Source: Colletes latitarsis (taxonomy: Eukaryota; Arthropoda; Insecta; Hymenoptera; Colletidae). From it: a DNA stretch of 64,000 nucleotides. Shown piece by piece: positions 38,041 through 52,149 of the stretch (the first letter of the stretch is position 1; each line of letters begins with the position of its first letter). Under the pieces are notes generated by a model. The model saw only the letters and a list, made by a program, of their open reading frames with translations. It was not told the origin of the DNA and ran no database searches. A program made the translations under genes and the position numbers. The stretch is taken from NCBI RefSeq assembly GCF_051014445.1, contig NW_027488368.1, positions 9,114,001 to 9,178,000 of the forward strand, given 5' to 3'.

Positions 38041-39640
38041 GAATGATTCATGTTAGGTCTAGGTTAGGTCAAGGATTTGCTCTCATCAGGCTCATTCTTT
38101 CGCATATTTCTCATACTTGATGGCTTGATCCTGGGCTTATTCTGGATTGCATCACGTAGTAATGAAGTGCAACACTGAAACAGTCAATTGAACCTGGTTT
38201 CCATCAATATTTTAGAGGACAACGCATGTCAGGTCTAGGTTAGGTCTGGGATTTGCTCTCATCAGGGTCATACTGTCGCAGTTTTAACTTACTTGTTGAT
38301 CGGATCCTGGGTTTTTCTGGTTTGGTTCACGTAGTAATGTGGTACCACACTGAAACATTCAATTAAACCTGGTCTTGATAAATATTTTAGAGGATAACGC
38401 ATGTTAGGTTTGGGTTAGATCTAGGATTTGCCCTCATCAGGCTCCACTTTCGCATATTTCTCATACTTAATGGCTGGATCCTGGGCTTTTACTGATTTGG
38501 ATCACGTAGTAATGCGGTACCACACCGAAACAGTCAATTAAACCTGGTTTTGATCAATATTTTAGAGAATAATTCATGTTTGGTCTAGGTTAGGTCTGGG
38601 ATTTGCTCTCATCAGGCTCATTCTTTCGCATATTTCTCATACTTGATGGCTAGATCCTGGGCTTTTTCTGGATTGCGTCACGTAGTAATGAAGTGCAACA
38701 CTGAAACAGTCAACTAAACCTGGTTTCCATCAATATTTTAGAGGACAACGCATGTCAGGTCTAGGTTAGGTCTGGGATTTGCTCTCATCAGGGTCATACC
38801 GTCGCAGTTTTAGCTTACTTGTTGAACGGATCCTGGGTTTTTTCTGGTTTGGTTCACGTAGTAATGTGGTACCACACTGAAACATTCAATTAAACCTGGT
38901 CTTGATAAATATTTTAGAGGATAACGCATGTTAGGTTTGGGTTAGATCTAGGATTTGACCTCATCAGGCTCACACTTTCGCATATTTCTCATACTTCATG
39001 GCTAGATTTTGGGCTGTTTCTGGATTGTATCACATAGTAATGTGGTACCACGCTGAAACAGTCGATTAAACCTGGTTTCGATCAATATTTTAGAGGATAA
39101 CGCATGTTAAGTCTGGGATAGTTCTGGGATTTGACCTCATCAGACTCATTCTTTCGCGTTTTTCACATACTTGTTGAACAGATCCTGGGTTTTTTCTGGT
39201 ATGGATCACGTAGTAGTGTGGTACCACACAGAAACAGTCCATTAAACCCGGTTGCGATCAATATTTTAGAGGATAACGCATGTTAGGTCTGGGATAGGTC
39301 TAGGATTTGCCCACATCAGGCTCACACTTTCGCATATTTCTCATACTTCATGGCTGGATCCTGGGCTATTTCTGGATTGGATCACGTAGTAATGAAGTAC
39401 AACACTGAAACTGTTAATTAAACCTGGTTTCGATCAATATTTTAGAGAATAATTCATGTTAGGTCTAGGTTAGGTCTGGAATTTGCTCTCATCAGGCTCA
39501 TTCTTTCGCATATTTCTCATACTTGATGGCTAGATCCTGGGCTTTTTCTGGATTGCGTCACGTAGTAATGAAGTGCAACACTGAAACAGTCAACTAAACC
39601 TGGTTTCCATCAATATCTTAGAGGACAACGCATGTTAGGT
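38041..39640 (+). repeat. Dispersed 1.4-kb satellite block, copy 2 of 3
   Basis: Begins with GAATGATTCATG and the GGTCAAGGATTTG variant, then follows the monomer series seen at 15,960-17,450. The same series, including its start, recurs 8,984 bp (51 monomers) later at 47,025. Confidence 0.75.
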
Positions 39641-42600
39641 CTAGGTGAGGCCTGGGATTTGCCCTCATCAGGGTCATACTTTCGCAGTTTTAACATACAT
39701 GATGCCCTGATCGAGGGTTTTTTCTGCTTTGGATCACGTAGTAAAGTGGTACCACACTGAAACAGTCCATTAAACCAGGTTTGGATCAATATTTTAGAGG
39801 ATAACGCATGTTAGGTCTAGGTTAGCCCTGGGATTTTCACTCATCAGACTCATACTTTCGCATTCTTCACATACTTGTTGAACGGATCCTGGGTTTTTTC
39901 TGGATTGGTTCACGTAGTAATGTGGTACCACACTGAAACATTCAATTAAACCTGATCTTGATAAATATTTTAGAGGATAACGCATGTTAGGTTTGGGTTA
40001 AGTCTAGGATTTGCCCTCATCAGGCTCATACTTTCGTATATTTCTCATACTTCATGGCTAGATCCTGGGCTGTTTCTGGATTGTATCACGTAGTAATGTG
40101 GTACCACGCTGAAACAGTCAATTAAACCTGGTTTCGATCAATATTTTAGAGGATAACGCAAGTTAGGTCTGGGATAGGTCTGGGATTTGCCCACATCAGG
40201 GTCATACTTTCGCATTTTTCACATACTTGTTGAACTGATCCTGGGCTTTTTCTGGTTTGGATCACGTAGTAGTGTGGTACCACACTGAAAGTGTCCATTA
40301 AACCTGGTTTGGAACAATATATTAGAGAATAATTCATGTTAGGTCTAGGTTACGTCTGGGATTTGCTCTCAACAGGCTCTTTCTTTCGCATATTTCTCAT
40401 ACTTGATGGCTAGATCCTGGGCTTTTTCTGGATTGCATCACGTAGTAATGAAGTACAACACTGAAACAGTCAATTAAACCTGGTTTCCATCAATATCTTA
40501 GAGGACAACGCAAGTTAGGTCTGGGATAGGTCTGGGATTTGCCCACATCAGGCTCATACTTTCGCGTTTTTCACATACTTGTTGAACAGATCCTGGGTTT
40601 TTTCTGGTTCGGATCACGTAGTAGTGTGGTACCACACTGAAACAGTCCATTAAACCTGGTTTGGATCAATATTTTAGAGGATAACGCATGTTAGGTCTAG
40701 GTTAGTTCTGGGATTTTCGCTCATCAGACTCATACTTTCGCATTCTTCACATACTTGTTGAACGGATCCTGGGTTTTTTCTGGTTTGGAACACGTAGTAA
40801 TGTGGGACCACATTGAAACAATCAATTAAACCTGGTCTTGATAAATATTTTAGAGGATAACGCATGTTAGGTCTGGGATAGGTCTTGGATTTGCCCTCAT
40901 CAGACTCACACTTTCGCACACTTCATATGCTCGTTGAACAGATCCTGGGTTATTTTCTGGTTTGGATCACATAGTAATGTGGTACCACACTGAAACAGTC
41001 GATTAAACCAGGTTTCGATCAATATTTTTGAGGATAACGCATGTTAGGTCTAGGTTAGGCCCGGGATTTTCACTCATCAGACTCATACTTTCGCATTCTT
41101 CTCATACTTGTTGAACGGATCCTGGGGTTTTTCTGGTTTGGATCACGTAGTAATGTGGTACCACACAGAAACAGTCAATTAAACCTGGTTTCGATCAATA
41201 TTTTAGAGGATAACGCACGTTAGGTCTGGGATAAGTCTGGGATTTGCCCTCATCAGGCTCATACTTTCGCGTTTTTCACATACTTGTTGAACAGATCCTG
41301 GGTTTTTTCTGGATTGGGTCACGTAGTAATGTGGGACCACACAGAAACAATCAATTAAACCTGGTCTTGATGAATATTTTAGAGGATAACGCATGTTAGG
41401 TCTGGATTAGGTCTAGGATTTGCCCTCGCCAGGCTCATACCTTCGCATATTTCTCTTACTTCGTGGATAGATCCTGGGCTATTTCTGGATTGTATCACGT
41501 AGTAATGTGGTACCACACTGAAACATTCAATGAAACCTGGTCTGGATAAATATTTTAGAGAATAACGCATCTTAGGTCTGTGTTAGGTCTAAGATTTGCC
41601 CTCCTCAGGCTCACAGTTTCGCGTTTTTCGCATACTTTTTGAACAGATCCTGGGTTTTTTCTGGATTGTATCACGTAGTAATGTGGTACCACACAGAAAC
41701 AGTCAATTAAACCTGGTTTCGATCAATATTTTAGAGGATAACGCATGGTAGGTCTAGGTTAGGCCTGGGATTTGCCCTCATCAGGGTCATACTTTCGCGT
41801 TTTCCACATACTTGTTGAACAGATCCTGGGTTTTTTCTGCTTTGGATCACGTAGTAAAGTGGTACCACACTAAAACAGTCAATTAAACCTGGTTTCGATC
41901 AATATTTTAGAGGATAACGCAGGTTAGGTCTGGGATAGGTCTAGGATTTGCCCTCATCAGGCTCATTCATTCGCATATTTCTCATACTTGATGGCTAGAT
42001 CCTGGGCTTTTTCTGGATTGCATCACGTAGTATTGTGGTACCACACTGAAACAATCAATTGAACCTGGTGTTGATAAATATTTTAGAGGATAACGCATGT
42101 TAGGTCTGGGTTAGGTCTAGGATTTGCCCTCATCAGGCTCATACTTTCGTATATTTCTCATACTTCATGGCTGGATCCTGAGCTATTACTGGATTTGATG
42201 ACGTAGTAATGTGGTACCACACTGAAACAGTCAATTAAACCTGGTTTCGATCAATATTTTAGAGAATAATTCATGTTAGGTCTGGGTTAGTTCTGGGATT
42301 TGCTCTCATCAGGCTCATTCTTTCGCATATTTCTCATACTTGATGGCTAAATCCTGGGCTTTTTCTGGATTGCATCAGGTTGTAATGAAGTACAACACTG
42401 AAACAGTCAATTAAACCTGGTTTCCATCAATATCTTAGAGGACAACGCAAGTTAGGTCTGGGATAGGTCTGGGATTTGCCCTCATCAGGCTCATACTTTC
42501 CGCGTTTTTCACATACTTGTTGAGCTGATCCTGGGTTTTGTCTGGTTTGGATCACGTAGTAATGTGGGACCACAATGAAACAGTCAATTAAACCTGGTTT

Positions 42601-43149
42601 CGATCAATATTTTAAAGAATAATTCATGTTATGTCTAGGTTAGGTCTGGGATTTGCTCTCATCAGGCTCATTCTTTCGCATATTTCTCATACTTGATGGC
42701 TAGATGCTGGGCTTTTTCTGGATTGCATCACGTAGTAATGAAGTACAACACTGAAACAGTCAATTAAACCTGGTTTCCATCATTATCTTAGAGGACAACG
42801 CAAGTTAGGTCTGGGATAGGTCTGGGATTTGCCCTCATCAGGCTCATACTTTCCGCGTTTTTCACATACTTGTTGAACAGATCCTGGGCTTTTTCTGGTT
42901 TGGATCAAGTTGTAGTGTGGGACCACACTGAAACAATCAATTAAACCTGATCTTGATAAATATTTTAGAGGATAACGCATGTTAGGTCTGGGATAGGTCT
43001 GGGATTTGCCCCCATCAGGTTCATACTTTCGCATATTTCTCATACTTCATGGCTAGATCCTGGGCTTTTTCTGGATTGCATCACGTAGTAATGAAGTACA
43101 ACACTGAAACAGTCACTTAAACCTGGTTTCCATCAATATCTTAGAGGAC

Positions 43150-45400
43150 AACGCAAGTTAAGTCTGGGATTGGTCTGGGATTTGACCTCATCAGACTCAT
43201 ACTTTCGCACACTTCACATACTCGTTGTACAGATCCTGGGTTATTTTCTGGTTTGGATCACATAGTAATGTGGTACCACACTGAAACAGTCGATTAAACC
43301 AGGTTTCGATCAATATTTTTGAGGATAACGCATGTTAGGTCTAGGTTAGGTCTGGGATTTTCACTCATCAGACTCATACTTTCGGATTCTTCACATACTT
43401 GTTGAACGGATCCTGGGTTTTTTCTGGTTTGGATCACGTAGTAATGTGTGTCCACACTGAAACAATCAATTAAACCTGGTCTTGATAAATATTTTAGAGG
43501 ATAACGCATTTTAGGTCTGGGATAGGTCTGGGATTTGCCCTCATCAGACTCATACTTTCGCACACTTCACAAACTCGATGAACAGATCCTGGGTTTTTTC
43601 TGGTTTGGATCACGTAGTGATGTGGTACCACACTGAAACAGTCGATTAAACCAGGTTTCGATCAATATTTTTGAGGATAACGCATGTTAGGTCTTGTTTA
43701 GGCTTGGGATTTTCACTCATCAGGCTCATACTTTCGCATTCTTCACATACTTGTTGAACGGATCCTGGGTTTTTTCTGGTTTGGATCACGTAGTAATGTG
43801 GGACCACACTGAAGCAGTCAATTAAACCTGGTTTCGATCAATATTTTAGAGAATAATTCATGTTAGGTCTAGGTTAGGTCTGGGATTTGCTCCCATCAGG
43901 CTCATTCTTTCGCATATTTCTCAAACTTGATGGCTAGATCCTGGGCTTTTTCTGGATTGCATCACGTAGTAATGAAGTACAACACTGAGACAGTCAATTA
44001 AACCTGGTTTCCATCAATATCTTACAGGACAACGCAAGTTAGGTCTGGGATAGGTCTGGGATTTGCCCTCATCAGGCTCATACTTTCGTGTTTTTCACAT
44101 ACTTGTTGAACAGATCCTGGGTTTTTTCTGGTTTGTATCACGTAGTAGTGTGGTACCACACTGAAACAGTCCATTAAACCTGGTTTGGATCAATATTTTA
44201 AAGGATAACGCATGTTAGGTCTAGGTTAGCCCTGGGATTTTCACTCATCAGACTCATACTTTCGCATTCTTCACATACTTGTTGAGCTGATCCTGGGTTT
44301 TTTCTGGTTTGGATCACGTAGTAATGTGGTACCACACTGAAACAGTCGATTAAACCTGGTTTCGATCAATATTTTAGAGGATAACGCAAGTTAGGTCTGG
44401 GATAGGTCTGTGATTTGACCTCATCAGACTCATACTTTCGCACACTTCACATACTCGTTGAACAGATCCTGGGTTACTTTCTGGTTTGGATCACATAGTA
44501 ATGTGGTACCACACTGAAACAGTCGATTAAACCAGGTTTCGATCAATATTTTAGAGAATAATTCATGTGATGTCTAGGTTAGGTCTGGGATTTGCTCTCG
44601 TCAGGCTCATTCTTTCGCATATTTCTCATACATGTTGAACAGATCCTGGGTTTTTTCTGGTTTGGATCACGTAGTAATGTGGGACCACACTGAAACAATC
44701 AATTAAACCTGGTCTTGATAAATATTTTAGAGGATAACGCATGTTAGGTCTGGGATAGGTCTGTGATTTGACCTCATCAGACTCATACTTTCGCACACTT
44801 CACATACTCGTTGAACAGATCCTGGGTTACTTTCTGGTTTGGATCACATAGTAATGTGGTACCACACTGAAACAGTCGATTAAACCAGGTTTCGATCAAT
44901 ATTTTAGAGAATAATTCATGTGATGTCTAGGTTAGGTCTGGGATTTGCTCTCGTCAGGCTCATTCTTTCGCATATTTCTCATACATGTTGAACAGATCCT
45001 GGGTTTTTTCTGGTTTGGATCACGTAGTAATGTGGGACCACACTGAAACAATCAATTAAACCTGGTCTTGATAAATATTTTAGAGGATAACGCATGTTAG
45101 GTCTGGGTTAGGTCTAGGATTTGCCCCCATCAGGCTCATACTTTCGCATATTTCTCATACTTCATGGCTAGATCCTGGGCTGTTTCTGGATTGTATCACG
45201 TAGTAATGTGGTACCACGCTGAAACAGTCAATTAAACCTGGTTTCAATCAATATTTTAGAGGATAACGCATGTTAGGTCTGGGATAGGTCTGAGATTTGC
45301 CCTTATCAGACTCATACTTTCGCACACTTCACATAGTCGTTGAACAGATCCTGGGATATTTTCTGGTTTGGATCACATAGTAATGTGGTACCACACTGAA
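43150..45400 (+). repeat. Segmental copy of the insertion-site region, without the element
   Basis: Matches 31,554 to about 34,050 at offsets near 11,618 bp (66 monomers), with local differences. Its left edge at 43,155-43,171 carries the uninterrupted target AAGTTAAGTCTGGGATT followed directly by GGTCTGGGATTTGACC. Within it, a monomer pair (352 bp) near 44,394 is duplicated at 44,746, including the rare CTGTGATTTGACC and GTTACTTTCTGG variants. Confidence 0.75.
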
Positions 45401-47024
45401 ACAGTCGATTAAACCAGGTTTCGATCAATATTTAAGAGGATAACGCAAGTAAAGTCTGGGATTGGTCTGGGATTTGACCTCATCAGACTCATATTTTCGC
45501 ACACTTCACATACTCGTTGAACACATCCTGGGTTAATTTCTGGTTTGGATCACATAGTAATGTGGTACCACACTGAAACAGTCGATTAAACCAGGTTTCG
45601 ATCAATACTTTTGAGGATAACGCATGTTAGGTCTGGGTTAGGTCTGGGATTTGACCTCATCAGACTCATACTTTCGCACACTTCACATACTCGTTGTACA
45701 GATCCTGGGTTATTTTCTGGTTTGGATCACATAGTAATGTGGTACCACACTGAAACAGTCGATTAAACCAGGTTTCGATCAATATTTAAGAGGATAACGC
45801 AAGTTAAGTCTGGGATTGGTCTGGGATTTGACCTCATCAGACTCATATTTTCGCACACTTCACATACTCGTTGAACAGATCCTGGGTTAATTTCTGGTTT
45901 GGATCACATAGTAATGTGGTACCACACTGAAACAGTCGATTAAACCAGGTTTCGATCAATATTTTTGAGGATAACGCATGTTAGGTCTAGGTTAGGCCTG
46001 GGATTTTCACTCATCAGACTCATACTTTCGCATTCTTCACATACTTGTTGAACGGATCCTGGGTTTTTTCTGGTTTGGATCACGTAGTAATGTGGGACCA
46101 CACTGAAACAGTCAATTAAACCTGGTTTCGATCAATATTTTAGAGAATGATTCATGTTAGGTCTAGGTTAGGTCAAGTATTTGCTCTCATCAGGCTCATT
46201 CTTTCGCATATTTCTCATACTTGATGGCTAGATCCTGGGCTTTTTCTGGATTGCATCACGTAGTAATGAAGTGCAACACTGAAACAGTCAATTAAACCTG
46301 GTTTTGATGAATATTTTAGAGAATAATTGATGTTAGGTCTAGGTTAGGTCAGGGATTTGCTATCCTCAGGCTCATTCTTTCGCATATTTCTCATACTTGA
46401 CGGCTAGATCCTGTGTTTTTTCTGGAGTGGATCACGTAGTAATGTGGGACCACACTGAAACAGTCAATTAAACCTGGTTTCGATCAATATTTTAGAGAAT
46501 GATTCATGTTAGGTCTAGGTTAGGTCTAGGATTTGCTCTCATCAGGCTCATTCTTTCGCATATTTCTCATACTTGATGGCTAGATCCTGGGCTTTCTCTG
46601 GATTGCATCACGTAGTAATGAAGTACAACACTGAAACACTCAATTAAACCTGGTTTCGATCAATATTATTGAGGATAACGCATGTTAGGTCTAGGTTAGG
46701 CCTGGGATTTACTCTCATCAGGGTCATACTTTCGCAGTTTTAACATACATGTTGACCTGATCGAGGGTTTTTTCTGCTTTGGATCACGTAGTAATGTGGT
46801 ACCACACTGAAACATTCAATTAAACCTGGTCTTGATAAATATTTTAGAGGATAACGCATGTTAGGTCTGGGTTAGGTCTAGGATTTGCCCTCATCAGCCT
46901 CCTACTTTCGCACATTTCTCATACTTCATGGCTGGATCCTGGGCTATTTCTGTATTGGATCACATAGTAATGTGGTACCACACTGAAACAGTCAATTAAA
47001 CTTGGTTTTGATCAATATTTTAGA

Positions 47025-48420
47025 GAATGATTCATGTTAGGTCTAGGTTAGGTCAAGGATTTGCTCTCATCAGGCTCATTCTTTCGCATATTTCTCATAC
47101 TTGATGGCTAGATCCTGGGCTTTTTCTGGATTGCATCACGTAGTAATGAAGTGCAACACTGAAATAGTCAATTGAACCTGGTTTCCATCAATATTTTAGA
47201 GGACAACGCATGTCAAGTCTAGGTTAGGTCTGGGATTTGCTCTCATCAGGGTCATACTGTCGCAGTTTTAACTTACTTGTTGATCGGATCCTGGGTTTTT
47301 CTGGTTTGGTTCACGTAGTAATGTGGTACCACACTGAAACATTCAATTAAACCTGGTCTTGATAAATATTTTACAGGATAACGCATGTTAGGTTTGGGTT
47401 AGATCTAGGATTTGCCCTCATCAGGCTCCACTTTCGCATATTTCTCATACTTCATGGCTGGATCCTGGGCTATTTCTGGATTGGATCACGTAGTAATGTG
47501 GTACCACACTGAAACAGTCAATTAAACCTGGTTTTGATCAATATTTTAGAGAATAATTCATGCTTGGTCTAGGTTAGGTCTGGGATTTGCTCTCATCAGG
47601 CTCGTTCTTTCGCATATTTCTCATACTTGATGGCTAGATCCTGGGCTTTTTCTGGATTGCGTCACGTAGTAATGAAGTGCAACACTGAAACAGTCAACTA
47701 AACCTGGTTTCCATCAATATTTTAGAGGACAACGCATGTCAGGTCTAGGTTAGGTCTGGGATTTGCTCTCATCAGGGTCATACTGTCGCAGTTTTAACTT
47801 ACTTGTTGAACGGATCCTGGGTTTTTTCTGGTTTGGTTCACGTAGTAATGTGGTACCACACTGAAACATTCAATTAAACCTGGTCTTGATAAATATTTTA
47901 GAGGATAACGCATGTTAGGTTTGGGTTAGATCTAGGATTTGCCCTCATCAGGCTCACACTTTCGCATATTTCTCATACTTCATGGCTGGATCCTGGGCTA
48001 TTTCTGGATTGGATCACATAGTAATGTGGTACCACACTGAAACAGTCAACTAAACTTGGTTTTGATCAATATTTTAGAGAATGATTCATGTTAGGTCTAG
48101 GTTAGGTCAAGGATTTGCTCTCATCAGGCTCATTCTTTCGCATATTTCTCATACTTGATGGCTAGATCCTGGGTTTTTTCTGGTATGGATCACGTAGTAG
48201 TGTGGTACCACACAGAAACAGTCCATTAAACCTGGTTGCGATCAATATTTTAGAGGATAACGCATGTTAGGTCTGGGTTAGGTCTAGGATTTGCCCACAT
48301 CAGGCTCACACTTTCGCATATTTCTCATACTTCATGGCTGGATCCTGGGCTATTTCTGGATTGGATCACGTAGTAATGAAGTACAACACTGAAACTGTCA
48401 ATAAAACCTGGTTTCGATCA
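47025..48420 (+). repeat. Dispersed 1.4-kb satellite block, copy 3 of 3
   Basis: Matches 38,041 onward at an offset of 8,984 bp. Shared rare features are GCATGTCA, ACTGTCGCAGTTTTAAC, the shortened CAGGCTCCACTTTCGC monomer and the GAAGTGCAACAC dyad variant. Confidence 0.75.
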
Positions 48421-51400
48421 ATATTTTAGAGAATAATTCATGTTAGGTCTAGGTTAGGCCTGGGATTTGCCCTCATCAGGGTCATACTTTCGCAGTTTTA
48501 ACATACATGTTGACCTGGTCGAGGGTTTTTTCTGCTTTGGATCACGTAGTAAAGTGGTACCACACTGAAACAGTCCATTAAACCTGGTCTTGATAAATAT
48601 TTTAGAGGATAACGCATGTTAGGTCTGGGATAGGTCTTGGATTTGCCCTTATCAGACTCACACTTTCGCACACTTCATATACTCGTTGAACAGATCCTGG
48701 GTTATTTTCTGGTTTGGATCACATAGTAATGTGGTACCACACTGAAACAGTCGATTAAACCAGGTTTCGATCAATATTTTTGAGGATAACGCATGTTAGG
48801 TCTAGGTTAGGCCTGGGATTTGCCCTCATCAGGGTCATACTTTCGCAGTTTTAACATGCATGTTGACCTGATCGAGGGTTTTTTCTGCTTTGGATCACGT
48901 AGTAAAGTGGTACCACACTAAAACAGTCAATTAAACCTGGTTTCGATCAATATTTTAGAGGATAACGCAGGTTAGGCCTGGGATAGGTCTAGGATTTGCC
49001 CTCATCAGGCTCATTCATTCGCATATTTCTCATACTTGATGGCTAGATCCTGGGCTTTTTCTGGATTGCATCACGTAGTATTGTGGCACCACACTGAAAC
49101 AATCAATTAAACCTGGTGTTGATGAATATTTTAGAGGATAATGCATGTTAGGTCTGGGTTAGGTCTAGGATTTGCCCTCATCAGGCTCATACTTTCGTAT
49201 ATTTCTCATACTTCATGGCTGGATCCTGGGCTATTACTGGATTGGATCACGTAGTAATGTGGTACCACACTGAAACTGTCAATTAAACCTGGTTTCGATC
49301 AATATTTTAGAGAATAATTCATGTTAGGTCTGGGTTAGTTCTGGGATTTGCCCTCATCAGGGTCATACTTTCGCAGTTCTAACATACATGTTGACCTGAT
49401 CGAGGGTTTTTTCTGCTTTGGATCACGTAGTAAAGTGGTACCACACTGAAACAGTCCACTAACCCTGGTTTGGATCAATATTTTAGAGGATAATGCATGT
49501 TAGGTCTGGGTTAGCCCTGAGATTTTCACTCATCAGACTCATACTTTCGCATTCTTCAGATACTTGTTGAACAGATCCTGTGTTTTTTCTTGTATGGATC
49601 ACGTAGTAATGTGGTACCACACTGAAACATTCAGTTAAACCTGGTCTTGATAAATATTTTTGAGGATAACGCATGTTAGGTCTGGGTTAAGTCTAGGATT
49701 TGCCCTCATCAGGCTCATACTTTCGCATATTTCTCATACTTCATGGCTAGATCCTGGGCTGTTTCTGGATTGTATCACGTAGTAATGTGGTACCACGCTG
49801 AAACACCCAATTAAACCTGGTTTCGATCAATATTTTAGAGGATAACGCAAGTTAGGTCTGGGATAGGTCTGGGATTAGCCCTCATCAGGCTCATACTTTC
49901 GCGTTTTTCACATACTTGTTGAACTGATCCTGGGCCTTTTCTGGTTTGGATCACGTAGTAATGTGGTACCACACTGAAACAGTCAATTAAACCTGGTTTC
50001 GATCAATATTTTAGAGAATAATACATGTTAGGTCTAGGTTAGGTCTGGGATATGCCCTCATCAGACTCAAACTTTCGCACAATTCACCTACTCGTTGAAC
50101 AGATCCTGGGTTATTTTCTGGTTTGGATCACATAGTAATGTGGTACCACACTGAAACAGTCGATTAAACCTGGTTTCGATCAATATTTTAGAGGATAACG
50201 CACGTTAGGTCTTGTTTAGGCCTGGGATTTTCACTCATCAGGCTCATACTTTCGCATTCTTCACATACTTGTTGAACAGATCCTGGGTTATTTTCTGGTT
50301 TGGATCACGTAGTAATGTGGTACCACAATGAAACAGTCAATTAAACCTGGTTTCGATCAATATTTTAGAGAATAATTCATGTTATGTCTAGGTTAGGTCT
50401 GGGATTTGCTCTCATCAGGCTCATTCTTTCGCATATTTCTCATACTTGATGGCTAGATGCTGGGCTTTTTCAGGATTGCATCACGTAGTAATGAAGTACA
50501 ACACTGAAACAGTCAATTCAACCAGGTTTCGATCAATATTTTTGAGGATAACGCATTTTAGTTCTTGTTTAGGCCTGGGATTTGCCCTCATCAGGCTCAT
50601 ACTCTCGTGTTTTTCACATACTTGTTGAACAGATCCTGGGTTTTTTCTGGTTTGTATCACGTAGTAATGTGGTACCACGCTGAAACAGTCAATTAAACCT
50701 GGTTTCAATCAATATTTTAGAGGATAACGCATGTTAGGTCTGGGATAGGTCTAGGATTTGCCCTCATCAGGCTCATACTTTCGTATATTTCTCATACTTC
50801 ATGGCTGGATCCTGGGCTATTACTGGATTGGATCACGTAGTAATGTGGTATCACACTGAAACAGTCCATTAAACCTGGTTTCGCTCAATATTTTAGAGAA
50901 TAATTCATGTTATGTCTAGGTTAGGTCTGGGATTTGCTCTCATCAGGCTCATTCATTCGCATATTTCTCATACTTGATGGCTAGATCCTGGGCTTTTTCT
51001 GGATTGCATCACGTAGTATTGTGGTACCACACTGAAACAATCAATTAAACCTGGTGTTGATGAATATTTTAGAGGATAATGCATGTTAGGTCTGGGTTAG
51101 GTCTAGGATTTGCCCTCATCAGGCTCATACTTTCGTATATTTCTCATACTTCATGGCTGGATCCTGGGCTATTACTGGATTGGATCACGTAGTAATGTGG
51201 TATCACACTGAAACAGTCCATTAAACCTGGTTTCGCTCAATATTTTAGAAGATAACGCATGGTAGGTCTAGGTTAGGCCTGGGATTTGCCCTCATCAGGG
51301 TCATACTTTCGCGTTTTTCACATACTTGTTGAACAGATCCTGGGTTTTTTCTGGTTTGGATCACGTAGTAATGTGGGACCACACTGAAACAATCAATTAA

Positions 51401-52149
51401 ACCTGGTCTTGATAAATATTTTAGAGGATAACGCATGTTAGGTCTGGGTTAGGTCTAGGATTTGCCCACATCAGGCTCATACTTTCGCATATTTCTCATA
51501 CTTCATGGCTAGATCCTGGGCTGTTTCTGGATTGCATCACGTAGTAATGAAGTACAACACTGAAACAGTCAATTCAACCAGGTTTCGATCAATATTTTTG
51601 AGGATAACGCATGTTAGGTCTAGGTTAGGCCTGGGATTTTCACTCATCAGACTCATACTTTCGCATTCTTCACATACTTGTTGAACAGATCCTGGGTTTT
51701 TTCTGGTTTGGATCACGTAGTAATGTGGGACCACACTGAAACAATCAATTAAACCTGGTCTTGATAAATATCTTAGAGGACAACGCAAGTTAGGTCTGGG
51801 ATAGGTCTGGGATTTGCCCACATCAGGCTCATACTTTCGTGTTTTTCACATACTTGTTGAACAGATCCTGGGTTTTTTCTGGTTTGTATCACGTAGTAGT
51901 GTGGTACCACACTGAAACAGTCGATTAAACCTGGTTTCGATCAATATTTTAGAGGATAACGCAAGTTAGGTCTTGTTTAGGCCTGGGATTTTCACTCATC
52001 AGGCTCATACTTTCGCATTCTTCACATACTTGTTGAACAGATCCTGGGTTATTTTCTGGTTTGGATCACGTAGTAATGTGGTACCACAATGAAACAGTCA
52101 ATTAAACCTGGTTTCGATCAATATTTTAGAGAATAATTCATGTTATGTC

